Assembly (NCBI RefSeq): GCF_015831355.1
Contig: NZ_JADWYR010000001.1
Span: 868,001-932,000, forward strand
Source: Panacibacter microcysteis
GTDB lineage: Bacteria; Bacteroidota; Bacteroidia; Chitinophagales; Chitinophagaceae
DNA: 64,000 nucleotides
Reading direction: 5' to 3'
Shown: positions 36,375-45,524 of the stretch, one piece after another
Layout of the letters: every line of letters starts with the position of its first letter
How positions within the stretch are numbered: position 1 is the stretch's first letter
Notes under the pieces: generated by a model
Seen by the model: the letters and a program-made list of their open reading frames with translations, nothing else
Database searches by the model: none
What the model was told of the DNA's origin: nothing
Made by a program: the position numbers and the translations under genes

Positions 36375-38096
36375 CTAGCCTAATGCTTCAATTTCTTTGT
36401 TTACAAATTCCATCAAAGATTTGATGTGCTCCGGCGAGAGGTCAAATTTTAAACCCGCAGCTTCATACAATTGTGGCAACGTTTTGGTACCACCAAGGCT
36501 GAGCGCATTTATATAGTTTTGAAGTGCCAGTTCAGGACTTTGCTGATACTGCATCCAAAGGCCGATGGCGCCCAGTTGCGCTATACCATATTCTATATAA
36601 TAAAAAGGTACTTCAAAAAGATGTAACTGACGTTGCCAGCCAATTTTCCTGAATGCTTCCAGGCCTGTTGTGTCAAGCGATGCAGGTGTAAACTCACTCA
36701 TTATTTCAAACCATTTTGCCGTTCTTTCTTCCACAGTATGACGTGGGTTTTCGTACACCCAATGCTGAAATTTATCGATAGTGGCTATCCATGGAAATAC
36801 TGTTATCACTCTTTCGAGCTGGTGTTCTTTTGCACGCTGAAGGTCTTCCGCTTTATCAAAGAAAGTATTCCAGTGGTTCATACTAAACAGCTCCATGGCC
36901 ATACTGGCTACTTCAGCAATTTCCATAGGATATTCCTTAAAGGCACTAAGTTCCAGCGGGTGCGCAAGGAAGGAATGGATAGCATGACCACCTTCGTGTA
37001 CCATGGTCGTTACATCATCCATCTGTCCGGCGGCGTTCATAAAAATAAACGGGGCGCCACTTTCTGCAAGCGGGCAGTTGTAACCGCCCGGTGCTTTGCC
37101 TTTACGGCTTTCCAGGTCAAAGTGCTTCATGCTGTCCATCTTGCGCAGGCAGTCTGCAAAAAATGGATGCATTTGCGTAAAACAGGCCTCGGTTTTTGCA
37201 AGCAGTTCTTCACCTGTTTTAAAAGGATGCAGTGGCTCCACGCCTTCAGGCTGGGCTTCAATATCCCACGGGCGCAAACTATCAAGGCCAAGCTTTTGCT
37301 TTTTCTTTTCGTATATTTTTTCAACAATTGGTAATACATGCAGTTTTACCGCTTCATGAAAACGATAACAATCTTCTTTGGTATAATCAAACCTCCCAAG
37401 CTCTGCGAACTTATAATCGCGGTAATTTTCAAACCCGGCATTCACAGCTACTTTATCCCTGCGCTCTACTAGTTGAGAGAAAAGCTCATGTAATGCCTCT
37501 TTATCCTGTAACCGCCTGTTTTGGATTTTAAAATATACTGTTTCGCGCAGTGTGCGGTCATGGTTTTCCAAAAACTTAGCAGCCTGTTGCAGTGTATATT
37601 CCTGGCCATCTACCTCCACAGTCATTTTACCCGCAATAACGCCAAACTGCTGCTGCATTACACTTAATTCTGCCTGTAGCGGAATATTTTCTTCCCTGAA
37701 AAGATCAATGCTTTTCTTTACGTTGCGCAGGTACGTAAAATATTTGTCCCTGTCCAGCTCTTTTGTAAAAGTGTTGTTGACCAGTTTTTTATTAAGCTGG
37801 TCTGCATAAGGTTGCAGTTTAGGCTGAATCTCCATGCAGAAATAGGTAAATGCTTCTTCCAGGTTTTTATCTGTTGTATCGCAGGTCATTCGAATCTGGC
37901 GCCAGCATGCATCTTCGCTTACAGCGGCTTCTGCTTCACTCATATCTTTAAGCCATTGTTCCAGTTCCTGCGCATTGTTTAGCGGGCGGTCGAGCAACTG
38001 TTTAAAATAAGGCTCCAGCGCATCCCATGTGGTAACTTTAAAATCTGCAGGCAGAAAATGTCTTTCGGTTTTCTGTATATCGGCACTCAGTTGCAT
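36375..38096 (-). CDS. M3-family oligoendopeptidase (PepF-like)
   Basis: The 573-residue cytoplasmic zinc peptidase cleaves oligopeptides. The zinc site HEGGHAIH is near residue 364 (MVHEGGHAIHSF), and the third ligand region EYPMEIAEVASMAMELF lies about 26 residues later. The N-terminal helical region resembles the oligopeptidase F prodomain. Length fits PepF/M3B. No signal peptide is present. It is likely a single-gene unit: repeat locus 10 lies upstream and a hairpin lies downstream. Confidence 0.92.
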   Translation of the reverse strand: MQLSADIQKTERHFLPADFKVTTWDALEPYFKQLLDRPLNNAQELEQWLKDMSEAEAAVSEDACWRQIRMTCDTTDKNLEEAFTYFCMEIQPKLQPYADQLNKKLVNNTFTKELDRDKYFTYLRNVKKSIDLFREENIPLQAELSVMQQQFGVIAGKMTVEVDGQEYTLQQAAKFLENHDRTLRETVYFKIQNRRLQDKEALHELFSQLVERRDKVAVNAGFENYRDYKFAELGRFDYTKEDCYRFHEAVKLHVLPIVEKIYEKKKQKLGLDSLRPWDIEAQPEGVEPLHPFKTGEELLAKTEACFTQMHPFFADCLRKMDSMKHFDLESRKGKAPGGYNCPLAESGAPFIFMNAAGQMDDVTTMVHEGGHAIHSFLAHPLELSAFKEYPMEIAEVASMAMELFSMNHWNTFFDKAEDLQRAKEHQLERVITVFPWIATIDKFQHWVYENPRHTVEERTAKWFEIMSEFTPASLDTTGLEAFRKIGWQRQLHLFEVPFYYIEYGIAQLGAIGLWMQYQQSPELALQNYINALSLGGTKTLPQLYEAAGLKFDLSPEHIKSLMEFVNKEIEALG

Positions 38097-38139
38097 AATT
38101 AAATCCTCCTCTTCTTAATGGAAATAATATTGAATATTT

Positions 38140-38224
38140 ATGTACCTGGCTTTTGAATAACGATTGAGCTGCTGTTGCGTCGCACACTTGTGCTGCATAT
38201 GGTATGGCAGCGGCTCCGGGTGCA
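38140..38224. repeat. Dispersed repeat locus 10: complete 85-bp unit
   Basis: It opens ATGTACCTGGC, has the core GTTGCGTCGCAC at 38174-38185, and closes CTCCGGGTGCAT. The ends are imperfect inverted repeats. It sits between the M3 peptidase start and the DUF5606 terminator. Confidence 0.85.
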
Positions 38225-38347
38225 TCTTCGTTTGTTAGCGTTGTACATTAAAATGCTGCGTTGGTGGTGTATGAGCCATTGATTACTGGTGATGGTGTGT
38301 TTCCCCTGGAATGTCGTTTTTGCAGCAGCTATGTACAATAAAACAAT

Positions 38348-38377
38348 AAATGAGCAGAATAAAGGTTCTGCTCATTT
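38348..38377 (-). terminator. Terminator after the DUF5606 gene
   Basis: A perfect 12-bp stem AAATGAGCAGAA / TTCTGCTCATTT with a 6-nt loop lies 11 bp after the stop; the minus strand continues ATTGTTTTATTG. Confidence 0.75.
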
Positions 38378-38388
38378 ACATATAATGG

Positions 38389-38961
38389 TTATTCTTCTGT
38401 TTTCTTTTTCTTCGGTGTGGCTTTTTTCTTTGGTGCTTCTTCCGCTGCAGCGGCGTCTTCTGCCACAGCTTCTTTCTTTTTGGCAGCTTTTTTGGCTGGC
38501 TTTTCCTTTTCTGCTTCCGGTGCAGTTGCTTCTACCGGCGCAGTTTCCTCTTCGGTAGTTTCATCTTCAGCTTCAAACTCCCGCAGCTTTATTTCTACAT
38601 CGTTTTTCTTTAGAATGGCAAACCACTTTACCATTTTCTTCATATCGCTGGCATACACCCTGTCAAAATCAAGATCAGGGTAAACCTTGCCAAAATAAGC
38701 CTTTATGGCTGCCGCATCTTTTTCCGATGGCAAAGCCTCCGTACTTGCTTCCATGGCATTAAAAACATCTACCAGGTTTACATTTTCCCTGATGGTGTAC
38801 ACTTCTATACTTTCCAGGTGCGAAAAGCTATGCTGGCGGGAGGAAACAAATTTTGTGCTTTTATCATCTAGCGATCTTACGATAGCGCCATCTGCTTTAC
38901 TGGTCAGCAATTCGAACAAACCACCAAGGCCTGTTACACTAATTAATTTACTATATTCCAT
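38389..38961 (-). CDS. DUF5606-domain protein with Lys/Ala/Glu-rich tail
   Basis: I start at the ATG at 38961, giving 190 residues; the longer frame adds a hydrophobic stretch not expected for the family. Residues 1-120 match DUF5606 (MEYSKLISVTGLGGLFELL, ADGAIVRSLDDKSTKFVSSR, HLESIEVYT). The domain's function is unknown to me; it is widespread in Bacteroidota. The last ~70 residues are low-complexity, first acidic (EAEDETTEEETAPVEA) then basic with KKAAKKK and KKKATPKKKK repeats, resembling histone-H1-like tails that bind nucleic acid. That suggests DNA or RNA contact (inference). Confidence 0.85.
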   Translation of the reverse strand: MEYSKLISVTGLGGLFELLTSKADGAIVRSLDDKSTKFVSSRQHSFSHLESIEVYTIRENVNLVDVFNAMEASTEALPSEKDAAAIKAYFGKVYPDLDFDRVYASDMKKMVKWFAILKKNDVEIKLREFEAEDETTEEETAPVEATAPEAEKEKPAKKAAKKKEAVAEDAAAAEEAPKKKATPKKKKTEE

Positions 38962-39214
38962 TGATCTCTTTTTTAAAAACGAGGATGCAAAATAAAGGAA
39001 AAAAGGTTTGCCTGCGGCAAAGAGTATTTGAAACACCGGCCATCATATAAAAAAATGATGCATGTACCCTTTAAAAAAATCCCGGCTGCCTGTTGCCTTC
39101 CCGGTATAATGCATATAACTTATACAGTTGTTTTACCAAGTATATCATTTTATGCAAAGGGTAAAGTGATGATTATGAACTACTGCACCAAAAGCCTGTG
39201 TGTGCTGTAGCGGA

Positions 39215-39301
39215 GATGCGCCCGGAGCTGTTGAAAAAAGCTATGCTGTACAAGAGTGCGACGCAACAGGCGATGCCATAAAATACAACAGCCGGGCTCA
39301 T
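39215..39301. repeat. Dispersed repeat locus 11: complete 87-bp unit
   Basis: In right orientation it opens ATGCGCCCGGAGCTG, has the core GTGCGACGCAAC at 39256-39267 followed by AGGCGATGCCATAAAA, and closes CAGCCGGGCTCAT. It lies in the 478-bp gap between the divergent DUF5606 and ECF sigma genes. The rest of that gap (38962-39214 and 39302-39439) is A/T-rich and should contain both promoters; I could not assign boxes. Confidence 0.85.
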
Positions 39302-39439
39302 AAAACTAACTTGTGCCCGGCTACCTCTTAAGTTGCTAAAATACCTGCTCAACAAAAAACTTTTCCTGCTCAACTTCAAATTTTTCTAAATTTCCGGTTA
39401 CAAGTACACTTTCTGCCCATACATATAAATGTTCACCGC

Positions 39440-40054
39440 ATGGAGATTGCTCAAAGTTACACTGACCCGGAACTTATCAGTGCTTTAAAAAATGACAGGG
39501 AAATGAATGCGGCGATACGCTTTATTTACCGCAATTATTATGGTTTGCTGGAGAATTATATTGTTAATAACAATGGTTCCAAAGACGACGCAGCAGATAT
39601 AATACAGGAAACTATTGTTGCTTTTATTGAAATAGTGGAGGAGAACAGGTTCAGGGGAGAATCGAGTGTAAAATCTTTCCTCTATTCTATAACCCGAAAC
39701 CTCTGGCTTACCGAACTGAGGCGTAAAAACAGCGCTGACAACCGTAACAAAGTTTTTGAAAAAGCAAAAGATACCACGGAGCAGGAAGCCGTTCAACACC
39801 TGATCAAAAAGGAATATTACAATGCCATACAGGCGCTTTTTGAAAAACTGGGAGATAAATGTAAACAACTGCTGATGCTGGTGTATTATGAAGATCTCTC
39901 GATGAGAGATATTGTTGAAAAAATGCCGGATTACCAGAATGAACAGGTGCTTCGCAACAAAAAATACAAGTGCATGAAGCAACTGGAACAAATGATACAG
40001 GACAACGATCAGTTAAAAACACAATTTAAAAATGCTTTGAAAAATGCAGGATAA
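39440..40054 (+). CDS. ECF-type RNA polymerase sigma factor
   Basis: The 204-residue sigma-70-family factor has region 2 at about 20-90 (AADIIQETIVAFIEIV, SVKSFLYSITRNLWLTELRRK) and region 4 at about 125-185 (CKQLLMLVYYEDLSMRDIVEKM as helix-turn-helix, given in part: LSMRDIVEKM). It overlaps the next gene by 11 bp, so the two are translationally coupled. It differs from the FecI-like factor at 32184 and has no TonB receptor nearby. A TPR-CHAT protease gene converges on this pair, which suggests a stress- or damage-responsive regulon (inference). Confidence 0.9.
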   Translation: MEIAQSYTDPELISALKNDREMNAAIRFIYRNYYGLLENYIVNNNGSKDDAADIIQETIVAFIEIVEENRFRGESSVKSFLYSITRNLWLTELRRKNSADNRNKVFEKAKDTTEQEAVQHLIKKEYYNAIQALFEKLGDKCKQLLMLVYYEDLSMRDIVEKMPDYQNEQVLRNKKYKCMKQLEQMIQDNDQLKTQFKNALKNAG

Positions 40055-40817
40055 TTCTACATACGACATTATTGAAACGCTTACCCGGTACGTGGATGAT
40101 GAGATGGATGAGGCGGAAAAAGCTGCAACAACATCTATGATCAACAATGATGCTGAAGTAAAAGAACGTTACGAAAACCTGCTTGCCGCAAAAAGGGCCA
40201 TCAGGTCTAAAGGGCTGAAAGAAAGAGTACACGCAATACATCTTGCATATGCCAATGAAATTGCACAACCGGAAGTGGCCAAAATAGTAAAGCCTTCGTT
40301 TGGTATAAAAATGATGATGCGCATAGCCGCTGTGCTTATATTGGTTGTGGCAGGCATGGGCGTGTACACATACAGCACCACAAACAATGAAAATGTTTTT
40401 GAAGAAAATTTTACAGGTTACCAGTTGCCGGTAAACAGGGGTGCAGGCCAGTTTACAAACATAGACTCTTTATACGCCGGCGGTGCATACGAAGCAGTAA
40501 TTGATGCGGTGAACAAAACACAGATTAAAACACGGCAGGCATATTTTCTGGCGGCACAGGCTTACCTGCTTACCGGTAACCCTGCCGGGGCTATCACAGC
40601 TTTTAAAAATGTAGAGCAATTAAACAGTAGTGCCACAGACCAATATTTTGTACAGGAAACAGATTATTACCTGGCACTTGCTTATATAAAAATGAATGAC
40701 ATTACGAATGCCGAAAAGCAATTGGCAAAGATCTCTTCGAATCCGAAACATTTGTTTTACAGCAAAGCAAAGTCAATCAGCAATACAACCCTCACCATTC
40801 TGAAGTGGAAGCAATAA
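40044..40817 (+). CDS. Membrane anti-sigma-like protein with TPR-like periplasmic domain
   Basis: The 257-residue protein has a cytoplasmic N-terminus of ~88 residues (YDIIETLTRYVDDEMDEAEK, AEVKERYENLLAAKR) of the kind seen in Bacteroidota anti-sigma factors. One membrane helix lies at about 91-108 (MRIAAVLILVVAGMGVY). An extracytoplasmic region with tetratricopeptide-like helices follows (AYFLAAQAYLLTGNPAGAI, YYLALAYIKMNDITNAEKQL). There is no HxxxCxxC zinc motif. The coupled sigma gene supports an anti-sigma role. Its C-terminal half is a plausible target or partner of the convergent TPR-CHAT protease. The gene ends 29 bp before that gene's stop. Confidence 0.75.
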   Translation: MQDNSTYDIIETLTRYVDDEMDEAEKAATTSMINNDAEVKERYENLLAAKRAIRSKGLKERVHAIHLAYANEIAQPEVAKIVKPSFGIKMMMRIAAVLILVVAGMGVYTYSTTNNENVFEENFTGYQLPVNRGAGQFTNIDSLYAGGAYEAVIDAVNKTQIKTRQAYFLAAQAYLLTGNPAGAITAFKNVEQLNSSATDQYFVQETDYYLALAYIKMNDITNAEKQLAKISSNPKHLFYSKAKSISNTTLTILKWKQ

Positions 40818-40846
40818 ACAAAGTGCACAATGATTTTCATCAACGC

Positions 40847-43612
40847 TTATGCTGCAGCTTTTCTCCTTGATTTCTGAAAGGCAAGCAGGACAATAACAGC
40901 AACCAATACTACAACAACCCACAGCCAGTATGCCGGCGATTGTTGCTGCACATCGCCGATAAAAATAAGGTTGCTCCAATATTGCGGTGAATGATACTGG
41001 CTCATGGACTCATCCTGCAACAAATCTACTTTAGCCTGCCGCAATGCTGCTGCGTAAGTATAACCTTTTGCGGTGTAACCATAAAACCTGTTGCTGATGT
41101 ATGCGGTAGTTTTATCTTCTGCTTTCCATAATGAAGTGATGATATTGGGACACCCGGCAAATGCAAACGCCCTTGATAAACTGAGCGCGCCTTCACTCTG
41201 AGATATCTTACCACTGCCTGTTTCGCATGCACTAAGAAAAACAAGGTCTGTTTTTGTCAACTGCATGTTGTACAATTCATGCGCGAAGACTTTATACCCG
41301 GTATCTTTTGTATTGTTGTTAAAAAAAGCAATAAACGATTGCGAAGGTTCATTGTAATTAACGGCGGCATGCGTGGCAAGGTGGATAGCGTGTGCCCCTG
41401 GTGCCCTGGTAAGAAAATGCTCCTTCGTTGCTGCTGTATCTACAAAACGATTACCAGCCGGAAAATCATTAATTTCTTCTTTGGAAGAAGGAAGCACCTG
41501 CAGGCCGTGGCTGCCGGCACTTGCAAAAGGCGCAAAAGCAATGCTGTTATTTTTATCAAAGCTTTCCACGGAGTTGTGTAAAAACGGAAGCGCATATTGG
41601 TAAGTAATGCTAAAACGCTCAAGCAAATATTTGCCATCAACATCTTCAAAAGCTTCAAAAGGAATATTGATCAGTTCCTTATCCGGTATTATAATGATAT
41701 GGTCTATACCTGCAAGATGATCTGCCAGTGGTTTAATAAGCTGAGCATACAAATACCTGGCATTGGCATTGTTATACAGCTTACCAGGTGTTACTCCTGT
41801 CAGCTCATTGATGTAATTTTCAATAGCCGCAAATAACAGTGAATCTTTGGAAAGATCCTCTTCGATAATCGCGTCATGTTTTACCAGAAAAGCCTTCAGG
41901 GTGTTTGACCCGCTGTAATAACAAATTGCGGCAGAGTTGGCATTGAGTACGTTTTGTTGAATAAGATCGATGTTTACATTGTCTGCCGCAAACTTTTGCT
42001 GATAATAAGCCGGGAATTTTTTGTATTCATTTTGCAGGGATTGAAGTTGCAACGCACTCGTGTTGATTGCAGACAGCAACTCATTCTGGCTGCTGCTGTC
42101 AGTTGTTTGCTGTAGCTGCAACTGCATTCTCGATAACCCTATTTTTAAGTTCTTTTCTCTTTGCAACAACGAATCCGGCAATCCTGCATAACTTTTGATC
42201 CTGTTCTCTTTCAGGCCGATGGCCAGCGAGGTAGCCCTGCTTTCGCTGATCCACTCAAGGGCATGTTTTACCAGCCGCGAATCATTTTTTGTATTGGCTG
42301 CAATAATGAAATCTACGGCTGCCCGGTATGCGTCAACAACTTTATCTGCTATAAACAGGCGTGCTTCGTCGTTATCTATCGATTTTTTAATATAATCTGC
42401 CAGTGCAAACGCCGAATCAAAAGTACTCCTGGCCGCATCAAAGAACTGCCCGGTTTTGTTTTGTGTATATAAGCGTGTAAAACATATTGCTTTTGCTGTC
42501 AATGCATCGAACAGATCATAACTGGCAAAGTCTCCAATAAAATTTCCGGGATTGGCATACACATTAGTGTCGTTAAACTTAAAGCTATGCTGGATCAACG
42601 ATTGCTGGTAGTACTTTAAAGCTGCTGTATAATTTTGCTGCTGCACATACATGTCTCCAAAATATTTGCATGTGGCCCCGTAATAGTTGTTTTTCTGGCC
42701 AGCCGGCTTTTGCCTGTATGTTTCTGACGCTTTATTTAAATAAAACATCGCTGAGTCTGTACTTCGTTTTTGCAGGTATGCCCTCGCAAGAGAATTATAA
42801 AAGTTGATCGCGTAATTGCCATCTATATTCCTGGCTTTAGAGAGGTAGTACAAAGCACTGTCCGGCATATGCCTGGTGAGATAAATGCCGCCCAGATTGT
42901 TAAGTACCGGCAAGGAAGGCCCGGTGGGATCTATTAATGCTGTATACAAATGTATGGCAGAATCAAGGTTGCCTGAAAACCTTACAGCGGCTGCAATATT
43001 TGCTGACATGGCGAAGATTGCTTCTTTAAGATCGGGTCTTGTTTGTTCCGTTACCTCCAGCGCTTTTTTGAAATAATAGCCGCTTTGCATATAGTCTCCT
43101 GACTCACTATACAATGCCCCGAGCGAGTTGTATAAGTCGCCGGCAAGACCTGCGTCAGGGTACCGGGTGATAACATCCTCAGCGTTCCGGAGGTAATACA
43201 GTGAGGAATCGAATGAACCTTCAGTATAATACATATTGCCCGCTGAAAGGTAGAGCCTGAATGCAATGGAATCAGTCAGCTTAAACCGGTTGAGTACCTC
43301 CAACGCAGCGTAGTATTCCTGTAAAACATTTGTGGAGTTATAACCAAGACCCTGCATAAGTATGCCGGCTCTTTCATGCGCATCGTATAGTAACGGAGCA
43401 GTTTTTACCGAGGGTTGTAACTTTTGGGTAATTGTGCGATAGTACTGTAACGCAACTGAGTCTGTTTCAGCAGTAGCAACACCATTAAATAACGTTTCTG
43501 CCTTGTCAAAAAGGACGTAGAGAGATTGCTCATCTCTCTCATCCTGGCTTTGCAGAACGGAGAAGACAAGCAATAGGAGCGCAACCGGTAAAAAGAATAG
43601 TTTATGCCGCAT
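40847..43612 (-). CDS. Membrane-anchored TPR-CHAT caspase-like protease
   Basis: I start at the ATG at 43612 (921 residues); the TTG six codons upstream is less likely because it lies inside a -7-like box (minus strand TTACTTTG). A signal or anchor segment (FFLPVALLLLVFSVLQSQ) opens the protein. About 10 TPR-like helical repeats span roughly residues 30-390 (ALEVLNRF, GDLYNSLGALYSESGDY, ALKYYQQSL). A helical linker leads to the CHAT domain at about 610-890, a caspase-like cysteine protease fold. The catalytic dyad is His748 (HLATHA) and Cys796 (FLSACETG), both present. A C-terminal membrane helix (WLWVVVVLVAVIVLLAF) ends in a basic tail. The TPR-CHAT domain would then sit in the periplasm. 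The target is unknown. Confidence 0.87.
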   Translation of the reverse strand: MRHKLFFLPVALLLLVFSVLQSQDERDEQSLYVLFDKAETLFNGVATAETDSVALQYYRTITQKLQPSVKTAPLLYDAHERAGILMQGLGYNSTNVLQEYYAALEVLNRFKLTDSIAFRLYLSAGNMYYTEGSFDSSLYYLRNAEDVITRYPDAGLAGDLYNSLGALYSESGDYMQSGYYFKKALEVTEQTRPDLKEAIFAMSANIAAAVRFSGNLDSAIHLYTALIDPTGPSLPVLNNLGGIYLTRHMPDSALYYLSKARNIDGNYAINFYNSLARAYLQKRSTDSAMFYLNKASETYRQKPAGQKNNYYGATCKYFGDMYVQQQNYTAALKYYQQSLIQHSFKFNDTNVYANPGNFIGDFASYDLFDALTAKAICFTRLYTQNKTGQFFDAARSTFDSAFALADYIKKSIDNDEARLFIADKVVDAYRAAVDFIIAANTKNDSRLVKHALEWISESRATSLAIGLKENRIKSYAGLPDSLLQREKNLKIGLSRMQLQLQQTTDSSSQNELLSAINTSALQLQSLQNEYKKFPAYYQQKFAADNVNIDLIQQNVLNANSAAICYYSGSNTLKAFLVKHDAIIEEDLSKDSLLFAAIENYINELTGVTPGKLYNNANARYLYAQLIKPLADHLAGIDHIIIIPDKELINIPFEAFEDVDGKYLLERFSITYQYALPFLHNSVESFDKNNSIAFAPFASAGSHGLQVLPSSKEEINDFPAGNRFVDTAATKEHFLTRAPGAHAIHLATHAAVNYNEPSQSFIAFFNNNTKDTGYKVFAHELYNMQLTKTDLVFLSACETGSGKISQSEGALSLSRAFAFAGCPNIITSLWKAEDKTTAYISNRFYGYTAKGYTYAAALRQAKVDLLQDESMSQYHSPQYWSNLIFIGDVQQQSPAYWLWVVVVLVAVIVLLAFQKSRRKAAA

Positions 43613-43762
43613 AAATAACCGATGCTTCAAAGTAAGTAAATATTATGCTTTGCGCATTGGCTCTTTGATTGAACAGACATTATAAACCGTTGCACCATGC
43701 TTATTAATACCTGTACACAAGTGCGGCCGTTGCAGGCAGCTTGCATCGTAACATTTCTCACT

Positions 43763-43770
43763 TACATTTG
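43763..43770 (+). promoter_or_regulatory. Putative -7 box of the gamma-glutamyltransferase gene
   Basis: TACATTTG matches TAnnTTTG exactly and ends four bases before the ATG at 43775, which supports that ATG rather than the upstream one at 43697. Confidence 0.45.
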
Positions 43771-43774
43771 GCAT

Positions 43775-45499
43775 ATGAAAAACAAGTGGTTTTTATTGCC
43801 CTGTATCATGGTCCTTGCTGCATGCTCGGGCACCAAAAAAAACAGTCCTGTTATTGGCGCCGGCAAAACGGTAGACCCATACCATTATAGTTCAACAAAA
43901 GCCGTTACCTATTCTAAAGCAGCAGTAGCCAGCGCTCACCCGCTGGCAAGCCAGGTAGGCGTGGCAATTATGCAAAAAGGTGGCAACGCGTTCGACGCAA
44001 TGATTGCCACACAGCTTGCATTGGCGGTAGTATACCCCGGCGCCGGCAACATAGGCGGGGGCGGTTTCTTAATGGCCCGCCAAACAAATGGCCACCTTAT
44101 TGCTTTGGACTATCGTGAAATGGCGCCCGGCAAAGCTTCAAGGGATATGTACCTTGATAAAAACGGTAATCCTGTAAGTGGATTGTCTGAAAGCGGTCAT
44201 TTATCAGCAGGCGTACCCGGTACAGTAGCCGGTTTGTTTGCAACCCTTTCCTATGCAAAACTTTCCTTTAAAGAATTGATACAACCAGCTATTAATCTGG
44301 CTGAATTCGGATTTGTGATCACCGCACACGAAGCTTCCGGTTTAAACAATGCAAGGGCAGCCTTTATACAATATAGTGCCAATCCCGGGGCTTTTGTAAA
44401 AAACGCCCCATGGAAAGCGGGCGATACATTGATACAACCTGATCTTGCCGCTACACTCAAACGCATCAGGGATAACGGGGCCAAAGGTTTTTACGAAGGT
44501 CAAACCGCTACAATGATCGTGCAGGAAATGCAATACGGCAAGGGCATGATCAGCTATGACGATCTCAGGAACTACAAAGCTATCGAACGACCACCGGTTG
44601 AATTCAGCTACCGGGGTTATAACGTTATCAGTTTTCCACCACCCAGCAGTGGCGGTCTGTTGCTGGCGCAGATGTTGAAAATAATAGAAAAATTCCCGGT
44701 AACCAACTACGGTTTTCAAACGCCACGCAGTGTGCAGCTTATGGTAGAAGCAGAACGCAGGGCGTACGCAGACAGAGCCCAACACATGGGCGACCCTGAT
44801 TTCTGGAAAGTGCCGCAACAAACTTTATTAAGCGAAGCATACCTGGCAGAGCGAATGAAAGATTATGATTCTGCAAAAGCATCTTCCAGCAGCAATATAC
44901 AGGCTGGTCAAATTCATGAAAGCCCCCAGACAACACATATCAGCATTGTAGATGAAGCAGGCAACATGGTAGCCGTTACAACAACACTGAACGATAGCTA
45001 CGGCAGCAAAACAGTTGTAGGCGGCGCTGGCTTTATACTTAATGATGAAATGGATGATTTTAGTATAAAGCCGGGTGTGCCCAATATGTATGGCGCAGTA
45101 GGCGGCGAGGCCAATGCTATTGCAGCAGGTAAAAGAATGCTCAGTTCTATGACGCCCACCTTGGTCATCAAAGACAACAAACCTTTTATGGTTGTTGGCA
45201 CCCCCGGTGGTACCACCATTCCCACATCTGTATTCCAGAGTATTGTAAATGTTATAGACTTTAATATGAATGCCGCAGATGCAGTAAACAAACCCAAGTT
45301 CCATCATCAGTGGCTGCCCGATAATGTGATGGTTGAAAATAATTTTGCTGCTGCCACAAAAACGGCACTGGAAAAAATGGGTTACACAATTGTTCCTATT
45401 GGCGGCATTGGCAGAACTGAACTCATTAAAATTCTGCCCGATGGCTCGCGGGAAACTGCCGCAGACAGCCGGGGCGATGATAGTGTGGCCGGTTACTGA
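43775..45499 (+). CDS. ggt: Gamma-glutamyltransferase (lipoprotein)
   Basis: The 574-residue enzyme transfers or hydrolyses the gamma-glutamyl group of glutathione and similar peptides in the periplasm. It starts with a lipoprotein signal (lipobox LAAC). It is an Ntn hydrolase made as a precursor that cleaves itself before the nucleophilic Thr; the motif is QTTHISIVD near residue 387. Other family segments are GNAFDAMIATQLALAVVYPG, GGGGFLMAR, SAGVPGTVAGL, PPPSSGGLLLAQML and, near the C-terminus, VGTPGGTTIPTSVFQ. The start at 43775 was chosen from the lipobox and promoter box. The DinB-like gene follows 25 bp downstream on the same strand. Confidence 0.93.
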   Translation: MKNKWFLLPCIMVLAACSGTKKNSPVIGAGKTVDPYHYSSTKAVTYSKAAVASAHPLASQVGVAIMQKGGNAFDAMIATQLALAVVYPGAGNIGGGGFLMARQTNGHLIALDYREMAPGKASRDMYLDKNGNPVSGLSESGHLSAGVPGTVAGLFATLSYAKLSFKELIQPAINLAEFGFVITAHEASGLNNARAAFIQYSANPGAFVKNAPWKAGDTLIQPDLAATLKRIRDNGAKGFYEGQTATMIVQEMQYGKGMISYDDLRNYKAIERPPVEFSYRGYNVISFPPPSSGGLLLAQMLKIIEKFPVTNYGFQTPRSVQLMVEAERRAYADRAQHMGDPDFWKVPQQTLLSEAYLAERMKDYDSAKASSSSNIQAGQIHESPQTTHISIVDEAGNMVAVTTTLNDSYGSKTVVGGAGFILNDEMDDFSIKPGVPNMYGAVGGEANAIAAGKRMLSSMTPTLVIKDNKPFMVVGTPGGTTIPTSVFQSIVNVIDFNMNAADAVNKPKFHHQWLPDNVMVENNFAAATKTALEKMGYTIVPIGGIGRTELIKILPDGSRETAADSRGDDSVAGY

Positions 45500-45524
45500 T
45501 TTTAATCAAAAGAAATCAACAGCT

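Noticed and set aside
38962-39036. Upstream extension of the DUF5606 protein
   Set aside because: The extra residues are hydrophobic and low in coding character; the family starts MEYSKLIS, matching the ATG at 38961.
39440-43612. TPR-CHAT protein as part of a gasdermin or type III-E CRISPR defence system
   Set aside because: No gasdermin-like gene and no Cas7-11/Cas gene is within the window, and the protein carries export and membrane segments, unlike Csx29.
45333-45524. Longer version of the DinB-like protein starting inside ggt
   Set aside because: It would overlap 167 bases of ggt; the ATG at 45525 gives the expected N-terminus of the family.
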